Assembly: GCA_033557835.1 (NCBI GenBank)
Contig: JAWQRO010000381.1
Coordinates: forward strand, 1-40,643
DNA from: Helochares maculicollis
Lineage: Eukaryota; Arthropoda; Insecta; Coleoptera; Hydrophilidae
Direction: 5' to 3'
Length of the DNA: 40,643 bases
In this document: piece by piece, positions 1 through 10,320 of the stretch
Numbering within the stretch: the first letter of the stretch is position 1
How the letters are laid out: each line of letters begins with the position of its first letter
Notes under the pieces: generated by a model
What the model saw: the letters and a program-made list of their open reading frames with translations, nothing else
The model's database searches: none
What the model was told of the DNA's origin: nothing
Program-made: the position numbers and the translations under genes

Positions 1-319
1 GTCCTGAGTCTTCTATGATCACTCCCAAATACTTGTATTGTCTCACTTGCTCTATTTCCTTGTTATCAATTCTTATGTTCATCCTTACTTCTTGTCCAGA
101 TATTGCCATCACTTTGGTTTTATTGGTATTCATTTTCATGCCATACTCCTGCAACACCCTGTTCCATACTGTCAGTTTTCTCTGCAGTTTCTCCTGTCCA
201 TTTGCCAATATCGCAATGTCATCTGCAAAAGCACATTGCTGTATTTGTACTCTTTTCATGTTTCTGTTCCCAATGGTTGTAGGTTTTGCCTCGTTATTTA
301 CTTCTTGTATTATTTGGTA
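1..319 (-). mobile_element. LINE reverse transcriptase fragment, cut by left window edge
   Basis: Read on the minus strand from 319 to 1, this stretch is one uninterrupted frame of about 106 codons with no stop. It contains the reverse-transcriptase catalytic box as CAFADDIAIL (FADD codons at 218-229), then the palm/thumb motif MKMNTNKTKVMAI, then YKYLGVII (codons for YKYLG at 23-37). This order (F/YxDD, then KT-V, then KYLG) is characteristic of non-LTR retrotransposon ORF2 proteins, which make cDNA from element RNA at a nicked chromosomal target. No Met start is expected, because this is the middle of a much longer ORF. The upstream in-frame stop lies just beyond 330 and RT similarity fades near 319, so the element is probably truncated or broken there. 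The rest lies beyond base 1. The clade (RTE, CR1, Jockey-like) cannot be fixed from this piece. The lack of stops suggests it is younger than the other elements here. Confidence 0.85.
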
Positions 320-1321
320 AGTAAGAATTCTTACCTGCTATTATTTATAACGTTCATCGTAAGATGAACCTTTGTCCATGACTCTCTTCTGAAGACTCTA
401 TTAATGAGAAAGATCATAAGAGCAAATCCGAAAGAAAAAAATGAAGGTGTTTATTTTTAGAAAACTGAAATAGTCAGCTTAAGTAATAGTATAAAATGCA
501 GAATACTGAAGTAATGGTTTGGCTCTATATAAGCTAATCCGCTATAAATTATGTTTCAAGATTTTGAAGATAAATTACAGCCGTTTAGAAATGGAATCAT
601 TTAAAATGCACGTATTGATGCTGCACAACTATTATTAACGTATTCTTAAAAAGTAAATAACAGTGACTCTGTAACATTCCTACAATCTTGCACAAAGTTA
701 TTATACATAACCTTAGGAGACGTTTCAAATAAAGTTTTACGTTTTGTAGATTTTTCGTGTCATTTCTTGAAAAAACTAAGATATGAACAAAGCGACATAG
801 AAGCGTATGAAACGTAATTTTACTGCGAGTATTGCCGTAGACTAACTTTCAGTGTTACGGCACGATGATTGGGTAAATTGCTCTTGCTACGCTGTAAGGA
901 GTCTGCAACAGCGGTTTGGACGGCTCTTTGTAAATTGCTATAATATGTGCAAAAGTTTCTCGGAAGTTAATTTTTATAAAAACCTGATAGAATGTCTGTT
1001 TGTTTTGTTACAGCGCTTTCATTACATCTGCTGGTTTGGTTTTAAAAACTACTTTTATTATCTACATCATGTACTTGCCTGAAAATTACTTCTGGTTATG
1101 CGCATTTTATTTATTTACATTGTCTTGCTACAACGGAAGATTTATTTTAAAAGTGCACACTAGCGTTGAGAAGCGAACGAATTTTAATTAAAAATTCTAT
1201 ATGCGTACAAAATGGTAACCGCTGAAGTACAATTGGTTTAGGAACGCACCGAATGGAATATAAAGTCTTCTTTAGATGTGTTAGCAATAAGAAGGCCTAA
1301 GACCAAATTTAAGACTAATAG
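320..1321. other. AT-rich spacer, no gene seen
   Basis: I see no homology to a known family, no TIR and no repeat. Plus-strand frames at 852-1082 and 1000-1191 are short, Cys/Phe/Leu-rich and overlap each other, as expected by chance in AT-rich DNA. Confidence 0.6.
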
Positions 1322-1540
1322 TCATTTTTTCTCAAGGAACCCTCAATTAGCAAAGCGATAGGGGTAACAGGAAAGAGCGGAGTGGTGGTTGAAGAGCTGA
1401 GTAGATTCTCTACGTTCATTCGTGAAGATGAAACCGACAGAGGACAAATTGCAGCGGCGGTCGCCCGGCAAGTGGAACTAATAATAAAACAAATACATTT
1501 CTTTATTGGACAGTGCAATTTATCGCGACTGGGGAGTTGA
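1322..1540 (+). other. Open frame of 72 codons, possible internal exon
   Basis: Between an in-frame TAG just upstream and a TGA at 1538-1540, the plus strand is open for 72 codons. The composition is that of a soluble helical protein: it includes VTGKSGVVVEEL, FIREDETDRGQIAAAVARQ and ELIIKQIHFFIG. A pyrimidine tract followed by CAAG at 1324-1336 would serve as a splice acceptor and put the exon in phase at GAA (1337). There is no Met near the start and no strong GT donor inside the frame. A minus-strand frame (1315-1518, 67 codons) is also open over the same DNA but translates to a Cys/Ser/Thr-rich, unconvincing peptide. I do not recognise the protein. A chance ORF in a GC-richer patch is a real alternative. 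Confidence 0.2.
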
Positions 1541-3518
1541 AAAACATCTTGCTGTTACTACGTTCCCCGCAGCGACTCGGGGCGATATTTCAGGCTAAAA
1601 GCTCGGAAAAGAGCGACGCACTCAGAGGCTAGGGTTGTGAGCTAGGTCGATTGACCCAGAAACTAAAGAATGAGAAAAGCAAAATAAACCCAGCATCTCA
1701 CCTACAGCAGACCAAGAATAATCCAATTATCTCCGGCTCATTTATCAGTTAAACCGTGCTAATAAACGGGACGATATACGAATACATACGTTGAGGAGGC
1801 TTATGTTGAATAGACTTACGAGCCCTTCTTCCTAGTAGCCAAGTATTAGGATTGCTTTTTTGAAATTTTCATTTGGTTGAGAGTCTAGCATAATTATCCT
1901 TTATGGAGGTGTAAAAAAGTGCGGCTACAAAAAGCCCCTCACATTTATATTAATCGATTTTTGGATATGAGAAGACTGAAGTTCTTGCATTAAATCTCTT
2001 TATAGTCTTTTTGCTCAACTAACGCACAAAAGGCGTAGTTAATAATTGAATCAAATTATTAATTAATTAACTTATGGCATAACTCCAAGGCCTTTGTACG
2101 CTTTTGTTGCTCCTTATAATTAATCACAATTAATTTTTGCAGAGTAGCTGCGTTGTCTGTGTTAATTTCAAATTTCTTGATGATTTCCCCATGCAACAGA
2201 GTAACAACACTTCTTTGTTGTCTGTGTTGAACTTATTTCATATTAAAAAATTGAGTTAAATTTACTGCTGAATTTGGGAAAGCCAAAATGAAACGTAGAG
2301 AACATAGAGAAGTTGATTTGTCTTAATAACATAGTAAAATGAAAACACTGTTTGCAAATACTTGCGACAAACTATGGTAAGGAAGCGAATTTTTTAAAAG
2401 TAATTTCTAAAAATCATTGACAATTGACACTGAATGTTTGCCGTATTGTAAGTAATGAATTCTACTTTTTCAATCGTGATTTTTTACTAAGAAGCGCTTC
2501 CTTCAGGAAAGATCGATAGGCGTGCACTACTACTATGCTATTGATTAAGATTTGCGATCCCCATAATTAACACACTCCCCACAATTATAAATTATCAACA
2601 GGATAATATTTGTAAACTCGGAGATATGTTGGTAAATATTTCAGTTCTTGATAAATAACTAAAAAGCAGTAAATAATTTAGTATAAGGGTAATAAACTAG
2701 AGGACACTTGTATTTGAGTACTCGTATTTTATGTTATCATTTCAAGTTTTTAAAACTTTTATATTGAATAGAATATTTAAAGTACATGACTGCAGTATCG
2801 TCTGTATAACGTTCCTTGAATAATTGAAGATTGTGTTTAGAAAAAAATAATAGCTCTTCTATTCCTGGCATGGACCAGATATGTTGACTATTATCGAATA
2901 GAAAAAACACCAAATCTTGTTCTCAGCCTCGTCTTTTAGTGCTATTCAAGGCCAGGTCATCAAATGGCCCAGAGAGGTTTTTCTGAACTAGCGGCTTCTA
3001 TATTTTTTCCAATCACTTGTTTAACCAGATGATATGTTTAAAGTCAGACTATTATGATAATAAATGTGAACTATGAACGTCTGTTAGACGATTTCGTTTT
3101 TTCAGTTGTTGATCTAAAAACCGCTTCAATGAGTTTGCGCTATTGTAGAAAATTATGTACGTCTCTAATTACTACTTTCGAACGTATCCACCAGCGAGCT
3201 GCAGAAATTTGATTTCGCCATTTTGAAAGCTCTGCCTTTTGAGAGCATTTCGACTAATTCAGACTAGAGTGAATGTCTATTTTTTTCTTGTATTATATTT
3301 CCTATTATACTTGAAAATCTAAAAGGCTACTCAAACAACTAATAATCTCGATAAATCGTAAAAATAACCAAAGCTTTCTCCTGAATTAAGTTATGGCCAA
3401 GACTTTACCAGTAGTGGCGGTTATTGTTTGATTACGGTTGGCAAATCGGATAAGACGTATTTTAGCCGCTCTGGCACGATAGCGTATCTAGCGGCGCACC
3501 GCAACCAGGTTTCACGTA
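1541..3518. other. Spacer; GC-richer to 1640, then AT-rich
   Basis: The first 100 bases continue the GC-richer patch of the preceding frame. From about 1650 to 3410 I see no gene, TIR or repeat. From 3410 the base composition rises again into the next patch. A plus-strand Met frame at 3428-3625 (65 codons) lies opposite the more protein-like minus frame and is not recognisable. Confidence 0.5.
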
Positions 3519-3773
3519 TCAGTGTACAACTTCCTTGTCTAGGAGGGGGATTTGGGGAGTTAAAGCCGCGGTGTCTGATGCTCTGTAGTCCGACACGCAA
3601 AGATGTGCATAATAATTACTTTTAGCTGTGTTCTGTGGACATGCCGCCCCCACCTTCACCGCCTTCTTGTCGGCCGACTTCCTAACATCCCTCAGGTGGT
3701 CTGAAATAGACCGACAGGTCGCGTGCAGGGCAAAAACTTCCGCCTTAGGTAGTATTCTATGGAGAAATTCTAG
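3519..3773 (-). other. Open frame of 84 codons on the minus strand, possible exon
   Basis: Reading down from 3773 after an in-frame TAA (3774-3776), the minus strand is open for 84 codons to a TGA at 3519-3521. The middle is strongly protein-like: FALHATCRSISDHLRD then VRKSADKKAVKVGAACPQ, an amphipathic-helix pattern with balanced charge. There is no Met at the beginning. Possible acceptors are CCATAG and TATTTCAG upstream of that block, and AAAAGTAATT is a possible donor after it. I recognise no family. The patch (about 3410-3760) is clearly GC-richer than the surrounding DNA. It may be an exon, an old mobile-element remnant, or chance. Confidence 0.2.
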
Positions 3774-4285
3774 TTAAAATTTTAATGCAGTAAAATAAAT
3801 AACTGATGGAAATGAGTCAAAAATTCACGATATCATAACGAAGCTGTTTCTAAGTTCGAAACAGATGTTTGTAAATAATTTATTTTGCACAAATGCTTAT
3901 TATCCTCTATATTAACATATAATACATAAATATATTTTATTTGCTCCTATTATTACCAGTTTCGCTTCATTATTTAAGAAGCATCTTGAGAAATGACGTT
4001 TATTTTTATCATTTTCATCTCTTTAAAAATGACTGCGGGACTATTTACAAGCTTATACTACGGCTATACAATTGTAACTTTAAGGTGTTACAAACAATCC
4101 TTCTCCAATTCTAGTCGACGGTTCGTTCGCGTTATTTTTACTACAGAATTGTTCTGAAAATACTAGAAATAATCTTTTTTTACAATTTGTTATGGTCTAC
4201 ATGCAAATATCAAGCAAAAAATTTATTTCTATTCTATATTTATTCAGTAAATTCGATGTATTGCTTTATTGAACCAATATTATTA
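3774..4285. other. AT-rich spacer left of mariner copy 1
   Basis: I see no gene or repeat. The last two bases (TA at 4284-4285) are the left copy of the target-site duplication of mariner copy 1. Confidence 0.6.
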
Positions 4286-4314
4286 TTAGGTGTTGGAATT
4301 AATTCATAGCGTTT
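4286..4314 (+). repeat. Terminal inverted repeat of mariner copy 1 (gene 3' end)
   Basis: Begins TTAGGTGTTGGAATTAATTC and pairs with 5541-5569 at 26 of 29 positions. This is the transposase-binding end downstream of the gene. Confidence 0.9.
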
Positions 4315-4362
4315 TTTTATTAAAAAATAACGAATTATTTGAAATGAAAATAAAAAATTACA

Positions 4363-5431
4363 TTATTGAAAATACTGCCTATCGCTTGCCACTACTTTTC
4401 CCATTTTTCAGGTAACAGTCGAATACCCCGTCGAAAAAACTCTTTGTCCTTGAAGGCAATCCATGAATCGATCCAAGTTTGGCAATCCTCATAAGATGTT
4501 AATTTTTCCCCTGATAAACGATGAGCCATTGATCGGAACAGGGGTTAATCCGAAGAGGCAATATCTGGAGAATACGGCAGGTGGGTTAAGACTTTCCATT
4601 TCAATGTTTCCAGGTAAGTTTTCACTGGTTTCGCCACGTGAGATCGAGCATTGTCGTGCAGTCAAATAACTTTATCGTGCCTTTTGCTCCATTCCGGCCG
4701 TTTTTTCTTCAATGCACGACTCAAACGCATTAATTGTAATCGGTAGCGATCCCCAGTGATGGTTTCATTGGGTTTTAACAATTCATAATAAACCACATTT
4801 TGTTGATCCTACCAAATACAAAGGAGGAGCTTAGATCCATGAATATTGCGCTTTGAAATTGATGATGATGGTTGTCCGGGCTTAACCCACGATCTTCTGC
4901 GTTTTGAATTGTCGTAATATATCCATTTTTATCGCCAGTAACAATACGATGTAAAAAAACTTTTTCTTTGTACTGTGCAAGTAATAGGGCACACGTCATA
5001 AAACGTCTTTCAATGTCTCTCGGTTTTAATTAATATGGGACTCAATTTCCTTCCTTTTGGATCATTCCCAAAGCTTTAAGGCGTTGTCCTACCGTGGATA
5101 AATCAACCTCCAAAGATATAGGCAACTCTTGAAGTGTTTGACATACATTTTCTTCAAGTAAATCCTCCAATTCTTTATCTTCAAATTTTTTTGGCTGTCC
5201 AGGTCGTTCCTTGTCGTCTAAATCAAAATCACCACTCTTAAACCGCGCAAGCCATTTCCGATACGTTTGATCAGCTAAAGCATGTTCACCGTAAACTTCT
5301 ACTAAAATCCGATGACTTTCTGCAGCACTTTTGTTCATTTTAAAATAATGTAATAAAACACCCCGCAGAAACACATTATTTGGTATAAATTTCGATATAA
5401 TTAAATAGCTGCCATTTGTTGTTATTAACAA
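4363..5431 (-). pseudogene. Mariner transposase pseudogene (copy 1)
   Basis: A remnant of the mariner transposase that cuts and pastes the element by a D,D34D active site in the nucleus. The N-terminal part is an open frame from Met at 5431 to 5045: after a short extension it has KFIPNN, then the helix-turn-helix region KSAAESHRILVEVYG and RKWLARFKSGDFDLDD, then the EDKELEDLLEE stretch and a second HTH ending ALGMIQKEGN. The catalytic half follows: HRIVTGD with D codon 4931-4933, LHDNAR with D codon 4653-4655, and SPDIASSD with D codon 4548-4550. The last two are exactly 35 codons apart. Defects are five stops (Trp and Glu positions just after QKEGN, Trp in CIW, before LHDNAR, and the Tyr after SSD) and two one-base deletions, one immediately after the first catalytic Asp and one near the C-terminus. 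It ends at a TAA at 4363-4365. The start at 5431 gives a slightly long N-terminus; the true start could be a few codons later. Confidence 0.93.
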
Positions 5432-5540
5432 ATAAAAATAAGATACGTCGTAAAAACAGTACCTAATAACAGCTGCTTAACGATTAATTTGTTTCTGAAG
5501 GTAAAACCAGGACATTGCAATAATCAGGCCATGTCTCATC

Positions 5541-5569
5541 AAACGCTACAAATTAATTCCAACACGTAA
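5541..5569 (-). repeat. Terminal inverted repeat of mariner copy 1 (gene 5' end)
   Basis: Inverted partner of 4286-4314. On the minus strand it starts TTACGTGTTGGAATTAATTT. It is followed outward by the TA target duplication at 5570-5571. Confidence 0.9.
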
Positions 5570-6339
5570 TATTATTAATCTATCTGTAGTATCATGAAGA
5601 TTTTTGTCAATAGATAATTTGCTAAGAGTTCAGTATGTATTTTATTACGCTTTGTGCATATAAAAATCCACACCTATGTAAAACCAGTTAATATAAATTT
5701 ACGAAATATCCTTATTCAACGCTTAACATTTTTAAATTAGTCATGCTTTGTCTTCTTGTGTGTGCAAAACTGCCTTTGTTACGTTCAAATTTCAAGTTTT
5801 CTATAGCTAGATAATAAGTAAGCGACTTTATGAAACAGCGTTTATCATTTAATGGAATTATAAGAAGATAAAACCAGCAAAGCATCCAGAATCGACGCTG
5901 CAACCTATAATTTTAAAAGCCCTTAAGTGAAAACTTGCAACAGCGGTTTCGTGGTGCAGTAGTTAGTTAAGTTTTTTGACCAACTTTGCCGTGGAGATAT
6001 CTACACCGGCGAGTTTTGCCAATAGTCTACATCCGCGAATATGCAAGGTGGTCGCATCGTCACTTAAATATTTCTGAGACTTACTCTAGGCTTAGACATA
6101 TTTAAACGAAAAGAAATAAACCAATGCTCCTCTTTTCATTTACACGAGGAATTATACGTTTTGTTTCAAAGCTCTTAACTTTTCATACTTGCTTCAAGCC
6201 GCGTTTAAGCCGCTTTGTTGCTAGGAGATACAAGCTGGAAACTAGCTAGACCAAAAAATTCACCATTAAATTAATTCATTCTTCAACGCTATTAAGCAAA
6301 TAAAGGCGCATGAATGCCTCTCTGAATTCGCTGTAGGTG
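5570..6339. other. AT-rich spacer right of mariner copy 1
   Basis: Starts with the right TA of the target duplication. I see no gene, repeat or recognisable motif. A 63-codon minus frame at 5712-5903 has no recognisable features. Confidence 0.6.
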
Positions 6340-6660
6340 TTATTTCTTCTGGAAGAAGTCGGAGCGGCGACGAATTGATATAATAAATAAGGCAACAGAA
6401 ATCTTGATGGCATATCTTAGGAAACATTTAAAAAAGCTAATAAAACCCGGCATAAATCACGTTTAATACGAGCAAGAGGGCCACCGGCGCGACTCGAAGA
6501 ATTCACGAGGTTGGATGCGAATACAGAATAAATTCTAATTTCCTGTATTTGGATGAATTACTGCTAGCGCGAAATATCCTTACGCATTAAAAATTCCCCC
6601 GTTCACAAATCATCGGTGCACGCCCTTACTTTATTGCCTGCAGGCAAAGGACAAAGGTAG
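6340..6660. promoter_or_regulatory. GC-richer patch with palindrome and nuclear-receptor-like site
   Basis: This patch has no long open frame and contrasts with AT-rich flanks. At its right end it holds a perfect 14-base palindrome, TTGCCTGCAGGCAA (6634-6647). This abuts two hexamers, AGGACA (6648-6653) and AGGTAG (6655-6660), spaced by one base. That arrangement resembles a DR1 element bound by HNF4/RXR-type nuclear receptors. TTTAATTACAAATTC, a homeodomain-type sequence, follows just outside. A role as an enhancer or conserved noncoding element is inference from motif density only. Confidence 0.25.
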
Positions 6661-9070
6661 TTGACATTTAATTACAAATTCGTATTATATCCTTTTCTTG
6701 TATCCATGTAGGGTGCTTACGGTTCGTAACCCTGCTTCGATTTGACTAAGCACTAATTTATTTGTATTATATATAAAGTACATTGCTTCGCCAAAAACTT
6801 ATCAGGTGCAGCAATTTTCTAATAGTAAACTAAAAGACAAAATCACAATTGAAAACAATTTTTTTATAATACCGATGTTTACTTAGCCTGGATGTGCAAA
6901 ACACAGATATAATTTTTTTACACATCGCACGAATTTAACAACTATCGATATTTCTGCCGACATATTCGACAAATTTACTATTGGAATTGGCAATTTCATA
7001 TTTAAAATTACGTATTGGTTTTGTTTTATAACAGTTGGCAAAAAAACAGCTAGCGTGAAAAATAAATGAAGTAATCTAATTATAATGGTGTATATAGTTT
7101 ATTTCTGTATCAACACAATCAAGTTTTGAATATGTATTGAATTTTAAATTTTAACCCAACAAACTAGCGACCACTAGTGCGTGTGACAACGAGCCAATCC
7201 ACCAGAAGAATAAATTACAAATTCTGTGCTTCGACGGAAATATGATTTATGTTGAATCAGTGACTGCTAGTCACATGAAATTCAATGAAAATTACTTTTC
7301 AAAGCTTTAAAAAGACAAAACATAACGTACAACATGTGCCTATTTTACAAGAAACGATTCGCTAAGATCCCAGCAAAATTTGCATTCAAACTTGAAAGTA
7401 ATATATATTAAATCCTCTGGAGAGCAAGACTCCGGTTTGTTTCTGAGCACACTACAAGGGGCTCTTCGCGTGTGCTAAAATTTGTAACACTGAAATGAAC
7501 TGCTGTTATATCACCGATACAGAAACACTTAATTTACATGTATCTTATCTGGAAAGTTGTCGCAAGAAAATAAGTACTTAAATACTAAGTACATCACGTC
7601 AACGTATACATTTAAATTTTAAACAGCGCACGGCATGCTTTAAGGACGGAAGTGGATGTTTTAATAGACGTAGAAAACGGAAAAGAGTTAAAAAATTCAT
7701 TTACATATGTAGCAGCCACTTCGCTTTGCATCAAGGGTAAAAGCCGAATAGGAGCCGCTGTGCTTGTTTTCTAAATCGATTTTTTAATCATTTAGGGGGC
7801 AAAAAATTAATCGTTGATTTTGTTTCGTAATTTTAGTGGTATCATTACTACTGTAGCGAAGCGAGTACAAAAAGCCATAATGCTGTTTGATGAAAACTGC
7901 CAGCTGAACAACTAAACGCTCTTTGGTTTAAAATGTAAACAATTCCACTGACAAAGGTACCATTTCCATGAAAAAATTAGAGATTATAATCTATGTAATT
8001 CTACCGTCGCGACGAATTGCTGCTGAATGTAATTTTATATTTTTTCATTGTCGGGTTGAAAACATGTATTTATTGAACTCTATAGGGTAACAATTTTTTG
8101 TCATTTTTGAGTTTTAATATGTAGACATGCTATATATGAAAGAATTGGGTTAAGTGTGATTTAACGACATCATTTCTAAGGTGGATCTTTTCTTATTTTA
8201 AATTTCAACTTGAATATTTCAGTGCAGTTTGTGCATGCGATGAATGCCCGAACGAATATTTTTTAAAAATTTATACGTGTTTTGAAAGAAATTCAATTAG
8301 CTGTCAACGTAAGTAAACGTGTCATCAATAACAACGTCTCGCGGAAAGACGACGTCGTATGTGCGCAGACGAAAATAGACGTTCTTTGGTTATGAGTAAC
8401 GCTGTATGAGACACTTGGAGTTGGGCCAGTTATAAAATCAACCTGTTTGATGCTGAAAATAGCCCGTGATTATAAATAATGTCACAAATGGGTTGCATCA
8501 AACACCTGAAAATATTACACAACGTTCCGCAAATTGGCGCAAATGGTAATTTATTGTTTTGCAGATATATTTATAACGATGGTCATGTTTCTGTCCTATA
8601 TCCACTTCATGTACAAGTTTATATTTTTATAATCGAATTGCAATGAGTAATGGAGTGCACTTTGCTAATAGTATTTGCTGTTTGTGTTTACAGCTAGAGC
8701 ATGTGATGATGAAATGCCCTCGTATAAACGTGATCATAATGTTATATTAAAATGACTTGTTGTTTTATCAGAACATTGTGCTAATCTTTTTATTAACAAG
8801 GTTTCTCTCTATTTTTCTGTGAATTATCATTTCTCGTTACAATTGACCAGCTGCAAAATTTGCGCACTTCATTGTTAGTTGAGTTTTCACTAAATCACAT
8901 TCAATTTATGATTTTGGCATGACCTTGCAACATATTCACTTGCTTAGTATTTAAACGACAAACAAAATCAAATGTAAGATATTTGTACGATATTAACTTT
9001 TTAAGCATTTGATGGTTGATTACAATTATAAACTCTTTAGATCAAGCCTGCAACTAGAAACCATGTCCTT
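6661..9070. other. AT-rich spacer, no gene seen
   Basis: I find no coding signal or mobile-element motif. One small feature is a 10-base perfect palindrome, ACGACGTCGT (8349-8358), with a CRE-like GACGTC core inside a slightly GC-richer stretch at 8300-8400. Confidence 0.5.
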
Positions 9071-9230
9071 AGGATAGGATATGATTGGAAAGAATAGGCT
9101 AGATTATGTTACGATAAAGTAGGATAGAAGAGGAAAGGATAGAATATAATAGGATGGGATATAAAATGATAGCATTGAATATAATAGGATAGGATAGAAT
9201 ATGATAGTATAGGCTAGAATAGGAAAGGTA
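9071..9230. repeat. Degenerate pentanucleotide array, unit AGGAT
   Basis: When cut into five-base words from 9071, thirty-two successive words stay in register: AGGAT, AGGAT, ATGAT, AGAAT, AGGCT, AGATT and so on to 9230. Most start with A and end with T. Seven are exactly AGGAT (9071, 9076, 9121, 9136, 9151, 9186, 9191). The strict five-base phase over 160 bases without an indel shows a tandem pentamer array diversified only by substitution. It is not the insect telomere unit TTAGG, although it differs from one permutation of it by one base. The minus-strand frame over this region (9099-9344), with its repeated Tyr/Ile/Leu/Ser, is simply the translated repeat. Confidence 0.9.
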
Positions 9231-10320
9231 TATTTTTATGGAGAAATCTGTACTGGCCCAAAAAGTAATGTGATTTCTAACTGATAGTGGGTGCTTATAG
9301 ACTACAATTGTCCCAGTGTGAGAATCTATAATAAATCTCCCCAATTAGTCTAACCAAACAGGTGACGAAATAGTCAAACAGAATCAGTCCCTGATTCTGC
9401 AGCAAAACTAATTACAGAAAATCAAATAATGCTGAAATTACTTAATAGGCTGCCTAACCATAGGCATAATAGGCATTGAAATTCAAAGATCGTGAAGTGA
9501 CAGAAAAATCAGACAAATTGGATGAGAAGAAGTAATGCATACCGTAAAGACATTCCTTCTATTATTCACGGAAGAGGAAGAGTCGCAGGTAATATGAAGA
9601 AAGAGTAAACTTGAAAAGTTTGGTAGCCGCTCTAAGAATTTGGATTAATTGAAGCCAGTAAAGGTCAGTTTTCCAGGTTGAAGTAGAAAGAGGGTAGGAG
9701 TTGGTGTGGCTATGATTCACAATTATTTTATAGTTTGAATAGACTTTTAAATAAAATGGGTTATTAAAAAAAGAAGAGGCAAAAATCTATGGAAATCTGT
9801 CTTGATATTCGGTAATTCGATGATTTTTATTGAAGTTGGCTCCTTAAGATTTGGAACACTAATGGAACAGATGAGGAGTGATGTGAGCTTTAGGTTGAAT
9901 ATGATTTGTTTTGATTATGACGCAAGTCCAATTTTACCAAATATTGGCTATGAAATGAACTACTAACAGTGTCTGTCTAAAATATAGAGTGAAGAGAGTA
10001 CAGATAATAAGCAAATCATTTGCATGTTAGCTGAGGGTGATTATTTTAATGAGACGAGAATCATGAGAAGGGCCTGTTCTATATTTAGCAGTAGTGTTCC
10101 CATGTAATGTTTTTCACTAAAGGTTTTGGCGGCCAATAAATAGATTTTGACAAAAAGATGTAGAATATACAAGGCGTGAAATCCTATCCGGTTGTATATA
10201 ATCACAAAGTAAAACTTATAAAGGTGACCAGACGCAATATTATCTAAAAGCTTAATTCTAACAAGATCCTACAGTTGCAAAAATCTGCAGCGAGAAAATA
10301 AAAGATCTCGGCTAAGTAGC
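9231..10320. other. Spacer, possibly older part of the following LINE remnant
   Basis: I see no open frame of note. One phrase near 9692-9733 reads KRVGVGVAMIHNYF, loosely like a LINE endonuclease strand, and would fit a 5' extension of the LINE remnant at 10321. This is too weak to annotate as coding. Confidence 0.3.

Larger units (their letters stand above)
4286..5569 (-). mobile_element. Mariner transposon copy 1, end-to-end, inactive
   Basis: This is a complete 1284-bp mariner element, the usual length for the family (about 1.3 kb). Its ends form terminal inverted repeats that match at 26 of 29 positions (4286-4314 and 5541-5569; both contain GTGTTGGAATTAATT). TA dinucleotides lie immediately outside both ends (4284-4285 and 5570-5571), the duplication typical of Tc1/mariner insertion. 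One decayed transposase gene lies on the minus strand and fills most of the interior. Because both ends and the TAs are intact, this is an original insertion that then mutated in place. It could not move by its own product, though its ends might still be recognised by a transposase supplied in trans. Confidence 0.93.

Noticed and set aside
15..367. Two plus-strand frames over the left edge
   Set aside because: Antisense to the LINE reverse transcriptase; their Cys/Phe/Leu-rich composition is an antisense artefact.
4463..4669. Plus-strand 68-codon frame
   Set aside because: It lies antisense to the mariner copy 1 catalytic domain; the true frame is on the other strand.
9099..9344. Minus-strand frame with Tyr/Ile/Leu/Ser repeats
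   Set aside because: It is the translated AGGAT pentamer array, not a gene.
9692..9733. GVGVAMIH phrase as LINE endonuclease motif
   Set aside because: A single short phrase with no flanking endonuclease motifs; kept only as a note.
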